Assembly (NCBI RefSeq): GCF_023921125.1
Contig: NZ_CP099466.1
Span: 682,001-746,000 of the forward strand
Length of the DNA: 64,000 nt
Origin: Arthrobacter caoxuetaonis
GTDB lineage: Bacteria; Actinomycetota; Actinomycetes; Actinomycetales; Micrococcaceae
Reading direction: 5' to 3'
The number at the start of each line of letters is the position of its first letter. Position 1 is the first letter of the stretch. Shown one piece after another: positions 19,155-26,888 of this stretch. Under the pieces are notes generated by a model. It was given only the letters and a program-made list of their open reading frames with translations. It was not told where the DNA came from and did no database searches. Position numbers and translations under genes: made by a program.

Positions 19155-20546
19155 TTAGGAAGCGTGAGCGGCAGCCCAGGCGGGGTAGGCGCCTTCCAGC
19201 TCGACGACGTCGTACCCGGCGTTGCGCAGGGCATTGCCGACGATCGAGCTGCGCATGCCGCTGGCGCAGTACGCCACAATCGTGCCATCGGAGGGCAGCT
19301 GGTCCAGGTTCCACAGGGCGCGGCCGCCGTGCAGCTGGTGCGAGCCGGGGATGTGGCCCGCGGCGTGCTCCGTGCGGGAGCGGACGTCCAGCACCATGGC
19401 TGTGTCGAACGGGTCCAGGTCCGTGGCGGAGATGGTGGCCGGCGCGGCCTGGGGGAGTCCGTCAAGGCTGGAAACGAAGCCGGCGACGTCGTCAATGCCT
19501 ACGCGGGCCAGGGCATCACGAACGGCGTGGGCCTGGGCCTGATCTGCGGTGAGCAGGATCAGCGGGCGCGTGTTTTCGGACTCGGGGTCGACGGCCCAGG
19601 CTCCGAAGCTGGCAGTCTTGCCGCCGGCGGGAATGTGCAGGGCACCGGGGACGGTTCCCTTGTGCAGGTCGGCCACGCCGCGGGTGTCCACAAAGGTGGC
19701 CTTCCCGGTCTCCAAGCGGGATGCGACGTCGGTTGCGGGGATTTCCGTGAGCGGTTCACGCGGGCCCATCACTGCCGGACCCTGCTTGTTCTGCTTCTTC
19801 ATGCGGGCGAAGTAAGCGTGGGCCTCGGGCTGTCCGTCGAGGAGTTCGTTGATGAAGGCCTGCTCGTCGTTGGCTGCGAGGTAGGGGCCCCACCAGGCGT
19901 ACAGGCGCTCGTAACCCACGGTGGAGGACGGGATGGCGCCCAGCGCCTTGCCGCAGGCGCTGCCTGCGCCGTGGCCGGGGTGGACCTGCACGTAATCGGG
20001 CAGGGTCAGGAACTTGTCCCGCAGGCTGGCGAACATCTGCCGTGCGCCTTCGAAGCGGGTGTCAACGCCGCCGGCTGCTTCATCGAGCAGGTCGGGGCGG
20101 CCGAGGTCTCCGGCGAAGACGAAGTCACCGGAGAGCAGGTAGCCGGCCTGGTCGCTGAAGGCGCCGTCAGTGACCAGGAAGGAGAGGTGCTCTGGGGTGT
20201 GGCCCGGAGTGTGCAGCGCCTTGATGGTGAGGTTGCCGATGGTGATCGCATCGCCGTCGAACATCCGCGTGCCCTCGAAGCCGTACTGCCAGTCGGTGCC
20301 GCCTTCGCCGGAAACGTAGATGGCTGCACCGGTGGCGGCGGCGAGCTCACGCGTGCCGGAGAGGTAGTCGGCGTGGATGTGGGTTTCCGTCACCGCAGTG
20401 ATCTTCATGCCGTTGGCGGCAGCAAGTTCGAGGTAGGGCGCGACGTCGCGGCGGGCGTCAACGACGATAGCCTCGCCCAGCCGCTGGCAGCCGATGAAGT
20501 AGCTGGCCTGGGCCAGGTCCTCGTCATAGATGCGTTCGATAAGCAT
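19155..20546 (-). CDS. persulfide dioxygenase-rhodanese fusion (MBL fold, CstB-like)
   Basis: This encodes 463 residues. The N-terminal metallo-beta-lactamase domain has the iron site typical of persulfide dioxygenases: THIHADY (His56, His58, Asp60), HTPGHTPEHLSF, SGDFVFAGDLGRPD and VHPGHGAGSACGK. Two rhodanese domains follow. The first (about 275-365) has no Cys in its loop (LLTADQAQAH); the second (about 380-463) has the active CASGMRSS. Such fusions oxidise glutathione/CoA/bacillithiol-like persulfides to sulfite and move sulfane sulfur to form thiosulfate. GGAGGAA precedes the ATG, and two CsoR/CstR-type palindromes lie 42-81 bases upstream. Confidence 0.9.
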   Translation of the reverse strand: MLIERIYDEDLAQASYFIGCQRLGEAIVVDARRDVAPYLELAAANGMKITAVTETHIHADYLSGTRELAAATGAAIYVSGEGGTDWQYGFEGTRMFDGDAITIGNLTIKALHTPGHTPEHLSFLVTDGAFSDQAGYLLSGDFVFAGDLGRPDLLDEAAGGVDTRFEGARQMFASLRDKFLTLPDYVQVHPGHGAGSACGKALGAIPSSTVGYERLYAWWGPYLAANDEQAFINELLDGQPEAHAYFARMKKQNKQGPAVMGPREPLTEIPATDVASRLETGKATFVDTRGVADLHKGTVPGALHIPAGGKTASFGAWAVDPESENTRPLILLTADQAQAHAVRDALARVGIDDVAGFVSSLDGLPQAAPATISATDLDPFDTAMVLDVRSRTEHAAGHIPGSHQLHGGRALWNLDQLPSDGTIVAYCASGMRSSIVGNALRNAGYDVVELEGAYPAWAAAHAS

Positions 20547-20587
20547 GGGTTCCTCCGTGGGGATGGGGTTCTGTTCCCTCCACGGTA

Positions 20588-20627
20588 ATACCCCCTAGGG
20601 TATAAACCCAAATACCCGAGGGGGTAT
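20588..20627. promoter_or_regulatory. pair of CsoR/CstR-type operators upstream of the persulfide dioxygenase gene
   Basis: Two perfect dyads with 6-base arms are present: ATACCCCCTAGGGTAT (20588-20603) and ATACCCGAGGGGGTAT (20612-20627). They match the palindromes at 17646-17682 in arm sequence and spacing, so one regulator probably controls all three sulfur transcription units. Confidence 0.72.
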
Positions 20628-20701
20628 GTGGCGGCGAGCCCCTGGGGGCTTCAATGCCAGGGGTCGCCGCTGGGCGAGCGCAGTATGCTAGCTTGGAGCT
20701 G

Positions 20702-20743
20702 ATAAATCTGATTTATTCGCGGCGAAGCCACAGCAAATCAGAT
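20702..20743. promoter_or_regulatory. candidate operator of the gluconate operon
   Basis: ATAAATC-T-GATTTAT (20702-20716) is a perfect 7-bp dyad. A second half, AAATCAGAT (20735-20743), is the reverse complement of ATCTGATTT inside the first. These A/T-rich sites stand out in GC-rich sequence and lie 28-69 bases before gntK. The FCD-type GntR regulator at 26889-27635 is the natural candidate to bind here (inference). Confidence 0.45.
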
Positions 20744-20770
20744 GTAATGGAGCGTCTGAGGAGTTTGGCC

Positions 20771-21298
20771 ATGCCGTTGGCGAACAATTCGTATCCGCCT
20801 GTCGTCGTCATGGGCGTACAGGGATGCGGCAAATCCACCGCCGGACGGGCCATCGCGGCCACTCTGGGCCTGCCGTTCCTGGACGGAGATGACCTGCACC
20901 CGGCCAGCAACAAAGCCAAAATGGCCTCCGGGCACCCGCTGACCGATGAGGACCGCGAACCCTGGCTCCGTGCCATTGGCGCTGAAATCGAGGCAGGCCT
21001 GGCGAAGGGCACTGCGACAGTGGTTGCCTGTTCCGCCCTGAAGCGGCAGTACCGGGACCTCATCCGTTCCTACGCGCCGACTGTGCAGTTCGTTCACTTG
21101 GACGGTTCGCGCGAACTGATCGCCGAACGCCTCTCCAAGCGCGACCACGAGTACATGCCGCCGACCCTGCTGGACTCCCAGTTCGCCACCCTTGAACCTC
21201 TCGGCGATGACGAGGCCGGAATCCGGCTGGACATCACGCTGAGCCTTGGCGAGATTGCCGCTGCAGCGGCAGCCGCCGTCGAACCCTCCGGGCACTAA
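20771..21298 (+). CDS. gntK: gluconokinase
   Basis: This 175-residue kinase makes 6-phosphogluconate from gluconate and ATP. The P-loop MGVQGCGKST lies at about residues 14-23, FLDGDDLHPASNKAKMASGHPLTDEDR is the family fingerprint for gluconate binding, and ACSALKRQYRD follows. The length is normal. Upstream in-frame ATGs exist at 20654 and 20747, but 20771 is chosen because GAGGAG sits 8 bases before it and it matches the usual N terminus. It is the first gene of the gluconate/idonate operon; GntP follows 32 bp downstream. Confidence 0.9.
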   Translation: MPLANNSYPPVVVMGVQGCGKSTAGRAIAATLGLPFLDGDDLHPASNKAKMASGHPLTDEDREPWLRAIGAEIEAGLAKGTATVVACSALKRQYRDLIRSYAPTVQFVHLDGSRELIAERLSKRDHEYMPPTLLDSQFATLEPLGDDEAGIRLDITLSLGEIAAAAAAAVEPSGH

Positions 21299-21330
21299 CC
21301 CGGTTCACTCACCCACCTGATAGGACAACG

Positions 21331-22734
21331 ATGACCGATCTCGAGCTCAATTGGACGCTGGGTACGCCCGGCCTCCTGTTGATCGCCGTCGCAGCCATTG
21401 CACTGCTGCTGGTGATGATCATGAAGTTCCGCATCCACGCCTTCCTGGCGCTGATCGTGGTCAGCCTGCTCACCGCCGTCGCCACCGGTATTCCGGCCGG
21501 CTCCATTGTGCCCACGCTGCTCAGCGGCTTCGGGACCACCCTGGGCAGCGTCGCGCTGCTGGTTGGCCTGGGCGCGATGCTCGGACGCATGCTGGAAGTT
21601 TCCGGCGGTGCGGAGGTCCTGACCAACGCGCTCATCAACAAGTTCGGGCAGAAGCGGGCCTCGCTGGCGCTTTCCGTGGCCTCGCTGATGTTCGGCTTCC
21701 CCATCTTCTTCGACGCCGGCCTTGTGGTCATGCTGCCGATTATCTTCACCGTTGCACGCCGCATGGGCGGGTCGCTGCTGACCTACGCTTTCCCGGCCGC
21801 TGCCGCGTTCTCCGTCATGCACGTGTTTGTCCCGCCGCACCCCGGCCCGGTGGCAGCTACCGGGCTGCTGGGTGCTGATATCGGCCTGGTGCTGATCTTC
21901 GGCCTGCTCATTGCCATTCCCACCTGGTACCTGACCGGCTACCTCTTCGGACACTTCCTGGGCCGCAAGTTCAACATCCCCGTGCCGGCGATTCTGGATG
22001 CCCCGAAGGGTTCCGCGGAAGAGGAATTCCGTTCCGCTCCGAGCCTTGGTGCGATCGTCACCCTGCTGCTGCTTCCGTTCTTCCTCATCTTCCTGAACAC
22101 CGGCCTGAACATGGCAGCCACTGCGGAGCTGGTCTCCCTGGAGGACACCTGGGTCCAGATCCTGCGTACGCTCGGTGAGACTCCGGTTGCCCTGCTCATC
22201 ACCGTCTTCCTGGCGATGTGGCTGCTCGGCCGCCGCCAGGGCAAAAAGGCCACGCTCATCGAGACCGTTGTGGATTCGGCCCTCGGCCCGGTCTGCTCGA
22301 TCATCCTGATCACCGGTGCCGGCGGCATGTTCGGCGGCGTGCTGCGCGCCAGCGGGATTGGCGACGCGATTGCCGGCTCCCTCGACGCCATTGGCCTGCC
22401 GGTCATCGTTGCCGGCTTCGTCATTGCCGCAATCATCCGGCTGGCACAGGGTTCCGCCACGGTGGCCCTGACCACAGCCGCTGCCCTGGTGCAGCCGGTG
22501 GTCCTGGACAATCCGGAGTTCAACGCCGTGCAGACGGTCGCGATCGTGCTGTCCCTGGCCGCGGGCTCGGTCTTCGCCGGCCACGTCAACGACTCCGGTT
22601 TCTGGCTGGTCAGCCGGTTCTTCCAGATGGACACCAAGACCACGCTGAAGACCTGGACCGTTGGCCAGGCGCTCATCGGCGTCGTCGGCTTCATCCTGGC
22701 ACTGGCGATCTACCTGATCGCGTCAGGGTTCTAG
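21331..22734 (+). CDS. gntP: gluconate:H+ symporter, GntP family
   Basis: This 467-residue integral membrane protein has 12 or more hydrophobic helices. Family landmarks include GLGAMLGRMLEVSGGAE, FGFPIFFDAGLVVMLPII and HVFVPPHPGPVAAT in the first half, and RLAQGSATVALTTAAALV and NDSGFWLVSRFF in the second. GntP permeases import gluconate or related sugar acids with protons. It lies between gntK and two dehydrogenase genes. A TAGGA precedes the ATG by about 6 bases. Confidence 0.9.
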   Translation: MTDLELNWTLGTPGLLLIAVAAIALLLVMIMKFRIHAFLALIVVSLLTAVATGIPAGSIVPTLLSGFGTTLGSVALLVGLGAMLGRMLEVSGGAEVLTNALINKFGQKRASLALSVASLMFGFPIFFDAGLVVMLPIIFTVARRMGGSLLTYAFPAAAAFSVMHVFVPPHPGPVAATGLLGADIGLVLIFGLLIAIPTWYLTGYLFGHFLGRKFNIPVPAILDAPKGSAEEEFRSAPSLGAIVTLLLLPFFLIFLNTGLNMAATAELVSLEDTWVQILRTLGETPVALLITVFLAMWLLGRRQGKKATLIETVVDSALGPVCSIILITGAGGMFGGVLRASGIGDAIAGSLDAIGLPVIVAGFVIAAIIRLAQGSATVALTTAAALVQPVVLDNPEFNAVQTVAIVLSLAAGSVFAGHVNDSGFWLVSRFFQMDTKTTLKTWTVGQALIGVVGFILALAIYLIASGF

Positions 22735-22739
22735 CAATC

Positions 22740-22781
22740 CGCAACGGCCGGGAACAGCAGCTGCTGTTCCCGGCCGTTGCG
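22740..22781. repeat. 42-bp perfect palindrome inside the gluconate operon
   Basis: The sequence from 22740 to 22781 reads the same on both strands (arm GCAACGGCCGGGAACAGCAG plus flanking C/G). As RNA it forms a very stable hairpin 6 bases after the gntP stop and 25 bases before the SDR start. No T-run follows, so attenuation, partial termination or protection of the upstream mRNA are all possible. Confidence 0.75.
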
Positions 22782-22806
22782 CTACCACGCACCCCTGGAG
22801 GGACAC

Positions 22807-23568
22807 ATGTTTGATATTTCCGGCCGGATCGCACTGGTCACCGGATCGAGCCGGGGGATCGGGAACGCGATTGCCCGCGGGCTGGCAGGTGCCGGCGCGA
22901 TCGTGGTCCTGAACGGGCTCGACGGCGACCGGCTGGAGGCAGCGCGGGCTTACCTGGCCGCCGAATTCGGACCCGGGAAGGTCTTCGCCAGACAGTTCGA
23001 TGTCACCGACGCGCAGGCTGCGGCCGACGGCGTCGCCTGGGTAGAGCGTGAAGTTGGTCCCCTGGCCATCCTGGTGAACAACGCCGGAGTCCAGCACCGG
23101 GTGCCGATGCTGGACCTGGAGGTCGAGGACTGGGAACGGGTGATCCGCACCAACCTGACCAGCGCTTTCCTAGTAGGACGAGAAGCTGCACGGCACATGA
23201 TTCCGCGCGGTGCCGGGAAGATCATCAACATTGCCTCGGTCCAGGCCGATCTCGCGCGGCCGACCATAGCGCCGTACACGGCATCAAAGGGCGGGATCCG
23301 GAACCTGACCCGGGCGATGACGGCTGAATGGGCAGGATCCGGGCTGCAGATCAATGCCATCGCGCCGGGATACATCCACACTGAGATGACGCAGAACCTC
23401 GTCGATGATGAGGAGTTCAATTCGTGGATTCTGGGCAGGACTCCGGCGGGTCGCTGGGGCACTGTGGAGGACATCATTGGCCCGGCGATCTGGCTGGCCT
23501 CCGATGCGTCGAACTTCGTCAACGGTCAGGTCGTCTTTATCGACGGCGGCATGACCACGGTGGTGTAG
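22807..23568 (+). CDS. idnO: SDR-family oxidoreductase, gluconate 5-dehydrogenase-like
   Basis: This 253-residue short-chain dehydrogenase has the cofactor motif TGSSRGIG near the N terminus, NNAGVQHR, and a catalytic Ser...Tyr-x-x-x-Lys set (NIASVQ... then YTASK). NAD(P) specificity is not clear from sequence. Sequence style and position next to gluconokinase, GntP and an IdnD-like enzyme fit 5-ketogluconate/gluconate interconversion in the L-idonate pathway. GGAGGGA precedes the ATG at 22807; a longer in-frame start at 22777 lies in the hairpin region and is rejected. Confidence 0.83.
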   Translation: MFDISGRIALVTGSSRGIGNAIARGLAGAGAIVVLNGLDGDRLEAARAYLAAEFGPGKVFARQFDVTDAQAAADGVAWVEREVGPLAILVNNAGVQHRVPMLDLEVEDWERVIRTNLTSAFLVGREAARHMIPRGAGKIINIASVQADLARPTIAPYTASKGGIRNLTRAMTAEWAGSGLQINAIAPGYIHTEMTQNLVDDEEFNSWILGRTPAGRWGTVEDIIGPAIWLASDASNFVNGQVVFIDGGMTTVV

Positions 23569-23577
23569 GGGGCTCTT

Positions 23578-24615
23578 GTGAATTCAGTTTTGGGTGTCGT
23601 GGCGCACGGGGCGGGCGACCTGCGGGTAGAACCTGTGGCGCCGGCGGAGCCGGCTGCTGATGAAGCTGTCGTGGAGATCGCCTATGGCGGGATCTGCGGA
23701 TCGGACCTGCATTACTGGCAGCACGGTGCTGCGGGGGAGTCCATCCTGAAGGCGCCGATGCTGCTCGGACATGAAGTCGTGGGGCGTGTGTTCCGTGCTG
23801 CAGCCGACGGCTCGGGGCCGGTGGCGGGAACTGCCGTGGCCGTGCATCCGGCGACGCCGGGTCCAGGCGACGGGTCCAGGTATCCCGAGGACCGGCCGAA
23901 CCTGTCGCCCGGCTGCACGTATTTGGGCAGCGCTGCGCGGTTCCCGCATACGGAGGGGGCCTTTGCCCGGTTCGTGAACCTTCCGGTGCGGATGCTCCGG
24001 GTGCTGCCGGAGAACCTGCCGCTGCGCCGTGCAGCACTGGTGGAACCTGCGGCTGTGGCCTGGCATGCGGTTTCTCGTGCCGGGGATGTGCGGGGCAAAC
24101 GTGTGCTGGTGACTGGTTCCGGACCTATTGGAGCGCTCATTACCGCCGTGCTTCGGGCACGCGGCGCCGGTGAGATCATCACGACGGACATGCACGAGTT
24201 CCCGCTGGAGACCGCCCGGGCTGTTGGAGCCGACCGCAGCCTGCTGGCGACGGATGCCGAGGGTATTGCTGCCGTGGATGCCGACATCTGCTTCGAGTCC
24301 TCGGGCAGTTACCGCGGTCTGATGTCCGCGGTACAGGGAGCAACCCGCGGCGGCCGGGTTGTCATGGTGGGGCTGTTGCCTTCGGGGGAGCAGCCTGCGC
24401 TGATCTCCCTGGCAATCACGCGGGAACTGGAGCTGGTCGGTTCCTTCCGGTTCAACGACGAGATCGACGATGTCATTTCTGCCCTCGCCGACGGGAGCCT
24501 GCAAGCTGACCCGGTGATCACCCACGAATTTGCGGTCCAGGAGGCGCTGGAGGCGTTCGAAGTGGCCAGGGACGCTTCGGCTAGCAGCAAGGTTCTTCTG
24601 CGCTTCGACGACTGA
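23578..24615 (+). CDS. idnD: zinc-type alcohol dehydrogenase, L-idonate 5-dehydrogenase-like
   Basis: This 345-residue medium-chain dehydrogenase starts with GTG after TAGGGGG. Catalytic zinc ligands are visible in GGICGSDLHYW (Cys near 40), LLGHEVVG and LVEPAAVAWHA. The Rossmann motif GSGPIGALI lies near 180. It aligns along its length with IdnD, including the SGSYRG and VGSFRFNDEID regions. It differs in the structural zinc lobe: where IdnD-type enzymes have four Cys, this protein has a Pro/Gly/Asp-rich segment with a single Cys. It is the last gene of the operon. Confidence 0.82.
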   Translation: MNSVLGVVAHGAGDLRVEPVAPAEPAADEAVVEIAYGGICGSDLHYWQHGAAGESILKAPMLLGHEVVGRVFRAAADGSGPVAGTAVAVHPATPGPGDGSRYPEDRPNLSPGCTYLGSAARFPHTEGAFARFVNLPVRMLRVLPENLPLRRAALVEPAAVAWHAVSRAGDVRGKRVLVTGSGPIGALITAVLRARGAGEIITTDMHEFPLETARAVGADRSLLATDAEGIAAVDADICFESSGSYRGLMSAVQGATRGGRVVMVGLLPSGEQPALISLAITRELELVGSFRFNDEIDDVISALADGSLQADPVITHEFAVQEALEAFEVARDASASSKVLLRFDD

Positions 24616-24632
24616 GGGCAGGCTCCGATGGG

Positions 24633-26654
24633 TCAGCCGGATACATCTAGGGGAGTATCGCGTCCAGGGGAGTATCGCGTTCCGGGAGCGCCGCGTCCCA
24701 GTGGGCTCAACGGGCCTGGTCGGCTGCCCGGCAGCGGCGGTGCCGTGGAGGTGTAGGTGTGGCCGGTGGGTGTGGTGATCCGGACAATGTGCCGACCTCC
24801 GGACGTTTGGCAGGGCGCCCCGGCCGCATTCGCTGCCGCTGATTGACCCGCCGGCCCGTTCACCCCCGACGGCACCCCATTGATTGGTGTTGCGTTCCAA
24901 CCGGGTGCTTCTTTGGCCTGGTTGCAGGCTTCGCAGAGTCCCTGTCCGTTGATGTAACTGGTTGGTCCGCCCGCGGCGGAGGATCGGATGTGGTCGATGT
25001 GCCGGATCGGTGCGTCGCACCAGGGAGTGCGGCAGGTTTGGTCCCTGGTGCGGATCAGCCGTGCCAGGCCTGCAGGGAATGCGCGGGCCTTGGATTCCAT
25101 TGCGGCCAGTTCCCCGGAAACCGGGTCAAGATACAGGCGGCGCAGGCTGACCAGGGATGGATGCTCCGGCGGAGATTCTTGGCTGGAGGATTCCGCATCC
25201 GGCAACCCTGATGTGCCCCGCAGTTGTTGGTTGGATGAGCCTCCGACTGGTGGTGAAGCCTCTCGGCGTCCGCCTGGCGGTGAAGCCTCTCGGCCGCAGA
25301 TCCCTAGTCCCAGTCCTGAACGGATCAGTTCCCTCGCCCACGAGCCGGGGACGATCCCGTACCCCGGGAAGTAGGCCGGTGCCTCTGGGAGCGATGGCCG
25401 TGCTCCGAAGGCCCGGTCCCCAGAAGATCCGTTCTCAGGGACCCCGTTCCCGTTCCCAGGGACCCCGTTCCCGTTCCCAGGGACCCCGTTCCCGCTCCCA
25501 GAGAGGCCGTTCCGACTCTCGGACGTCCCGTTCTGCATGACCGACTGCTGTGGGATCACGATCTGGGAGAGCAGGGTCCGGTCCGTGATCACCAGCTGCA
25601 CCTCGACCGGTACCCGGTCCGCTGTGTCCTGGCCGGTGACGCGTTCGACGAGGGTATCGGCCATGATCTGACCCCGCCCGCGTCCGTCCCCGGATGCACG
25701 CAGGGAATCCGCTGCCCGGGACAATGCCGCATACACCGCCACTCCCTGAGCCACCGGCAGCAGACCGGTCAGGTAGGACATGGTGTCCGGCGCCGGGCGG
25801 CAGGAGACGTACCGGTCGGAGACGGCTTTGGCGTTGCGCCGGACCTGGGACGCGGGGTCAATGGTCTGGGTGATCGTGCGGATCCGGGCGATGAGTTTCC
25901 GGTCGCCGAGGCCTTCCAGGGAGGCTGGGTCCTTGCAGATCAGCTCATCGACCCGGCGCCGGTCTTCCACGTCCAGGCAGGCTGTTTCCCGGACCAGGAG
26001 CGTGGCCCGCCATTCACTGAGCACCCCGGAAGACAAAGCCGCCAGGGTGTAGGGCATTTCGTGGACCAGTGCCTTGCCGAAACCCAGGTGCCGGCTGCCC
26101 CGGTGCGGGGAATCCCGCCTCGCCAGCGCCACCTGCGATCCCACACCGCGGCCAAGATGCTCAGCCGGGACACCGGCACGGGACTGCGCCCGCCGCTGGG
26201 AGGCATCAAACGATGCCGCGGCACGGGCCTGCACCGCCGCAGCTGCAGACTTCAGTTCCTCCAGCACCCGCATCAAATCAACCAACTCGGGGTCAGCCCA
26301 GGCATCCGGGATGTCATCCGTGGTGTCCGGATCCTGGAGACAGCGCAGGCAGGCGACGACGTCGTCCAGTAACTCGTGAGTGCTGGCGGAACGAACAGCC
26401 GCCCGGCTCTCGCTGCCGAGCCAGGACGAATTCGGAACTGACGGGCCGGTCTTTTGAGGTATGGACGCCGGTAAGGAAGCGTCGAGCGCGGCAGCCCCAC
26501 GGACCCCGTGAAAGAGCAAGGAGCGGGCAGGAGCCATGCCGGTAAGGGGGCCGGCGGCACGGCGGTAGGCAGCCCGTGCTCCGGGTGCTCCAGATGCTCC
26601 AGGACCCGAGGGCTTTGGCTGCTGCAACGGGGGTGCTGCTTCCATCTCCAACAT
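24633..26654 (-). CDS. DUF222 / 13E12-type HNH endonuclease family protein
   Basis: This encodes 673 residues. The N-terminal half carries the long helical DUF222 region (from VVACLRCLQDPD to about residue 330). A low-complexity insert of NG-V-P-G-N repeats follows near 370-400. The C-terminal HNH nuclease reads RDQTCRTPWCDAPIRHIDHI...LCEACNQAKEAPGW. Such genes occur in many near-identical copies in actinobacterial genomes; their role is unclear, and they are not proven mobile. A TAGCCT -10 element ends 6 bases before the ATG, which supports this start. The gene is embedded between the gluconate operon and its likely regulator. Confidence 0.85.
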   Translation of the reverse strand: MLEMEAAPPLQQPKPSGPGASGAPGARAAYRRAAGPLTGMAPARSLLFHGVRGAAALDASLPASIPQKTGPSVPNSSWLGSESRAAVRSASTHELLDDVVACLRCLQDPDTTDDIPDAWADPELVDLMRVLEELKSAAAAVQARAAASFDASQRRAQSRAGVPAEHLGRGVGSQVALARRDSPHRGSRHLGFGKALVHEMPYTLAALSSGVLSEWRATLLVRETACLDVEDRRRVDELICKDPASLEGLGDRKLIARIRTITQTIDPASQVRRNAKAVSDRYVSCRPAPDTMSYLTGLLPVAQGVAVYAALSRAADSLRASGDGRGRGQIMADTLVERVTGQDTADRVPVEVQLVITDRTLLSQIVIPQQSVMQNGTSESRNGLSGSGNGVPGNGNGVPGNGNGVPENGSSGDRAFGARPSLPEAPAYFPGYGIVPGSWARELIRSGLGLGICGREASPPGGRREASPPVGGSSNQQLRGTSGLPDAESSSQESPPEHPSLVSLRRLYLDPVSGELAAMESKARAFPAGLARLIRTRDQTCRTPWCDAPIRHIDHIRSSAAGGPTSYINGQGLCEACNQAKEAPGWNATPINGVPSGVNGPAGQSAAANAAGAPCQTSGGRHIVRITTPTGHTYTSTAPPLPGSRPGPLSPLGRGAPGTRYSPGRDTPLDVSG
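25441..25503 (-). repeat. three tandem 21-bp repeats in the DUF222-HNH gene
   Basis: A 21-base unit (plus-strand core ACCCCGTTCCCGTTCCCAGG) occurs three times with about one substitution, encoding the 7-residue repeat G-N-G-V-P-G-N on the minus strand. The in-frame period means copy-number changes would not break the reading frame. Confidence 0.75.
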
Positions 26655-26660
26655 GGTCGA

Positions 26661-26666
26661 AGGCTA
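26661..26666 (-). promoter_or_regulatory. -10 element of the DUF222-HNH gene, leaderless arrangement
   Basis: On the minus strand TAGCCT is followed by 6 bases and the ATG at 26654. No ribosome site is present. Confidence 0.45.
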
Positions 26667-26838
26667 TGAAACGGTTTCTCGTTGAAGACCAGTAAGACCT
26701 GTCTATGTGGACAAAGACCTTTCCGCCCAGCGCGGCGCCACTATCGGGGAGGACAGGAGGAGCGGCTTCCATCGGGGAGGAAAGGAGAGCGGCAGGCTGG
26801 CCGCGCCCGCGCCGCGCCCGCGCCGCGCCCTCGCCGGG

Positions 26839-26864
26839 GCCTTGGCCGTACCTACGGCCAAGGC
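26839..26864 (-). terminator. hairpin after the GntR-type gene
   Basis: GCCTTGGCCGTA and TACGGCCAAGGC form a perfect 12-bp stem with a 2-base loop. It lies 25 bases beyond the stop of the regulator gene on the minus strand. No T-run follows. A GC-only tract of CGCGCC/CGCGCCCG repeats (about 26798-26830) flanks it. Confidence 0.45.
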
Positions 26865-26888
26865 GCGCGCCCACAGCTACCCCAATAA

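Noticed and set aside
17860..19314. 484-codon frame opposite the rhodanese and TauE genes
   Set aside because: Spans two real plus-strand genes and a terminator; low-complexity His/Gln-rich product.
21295..22584. 429-codon frame opposite gntP
   Set aside because: His/Gln/Glu/Gly-rich antisense translation of a membrane protein gene; no start signal.
26798..26830. CGCGCC/CGCGCCCG tract as a possible regulatory repeat
   Set aside because: It is a short GC-only tract next to a hairpin in an intergenic region and shows no regular period over more than two or three units.
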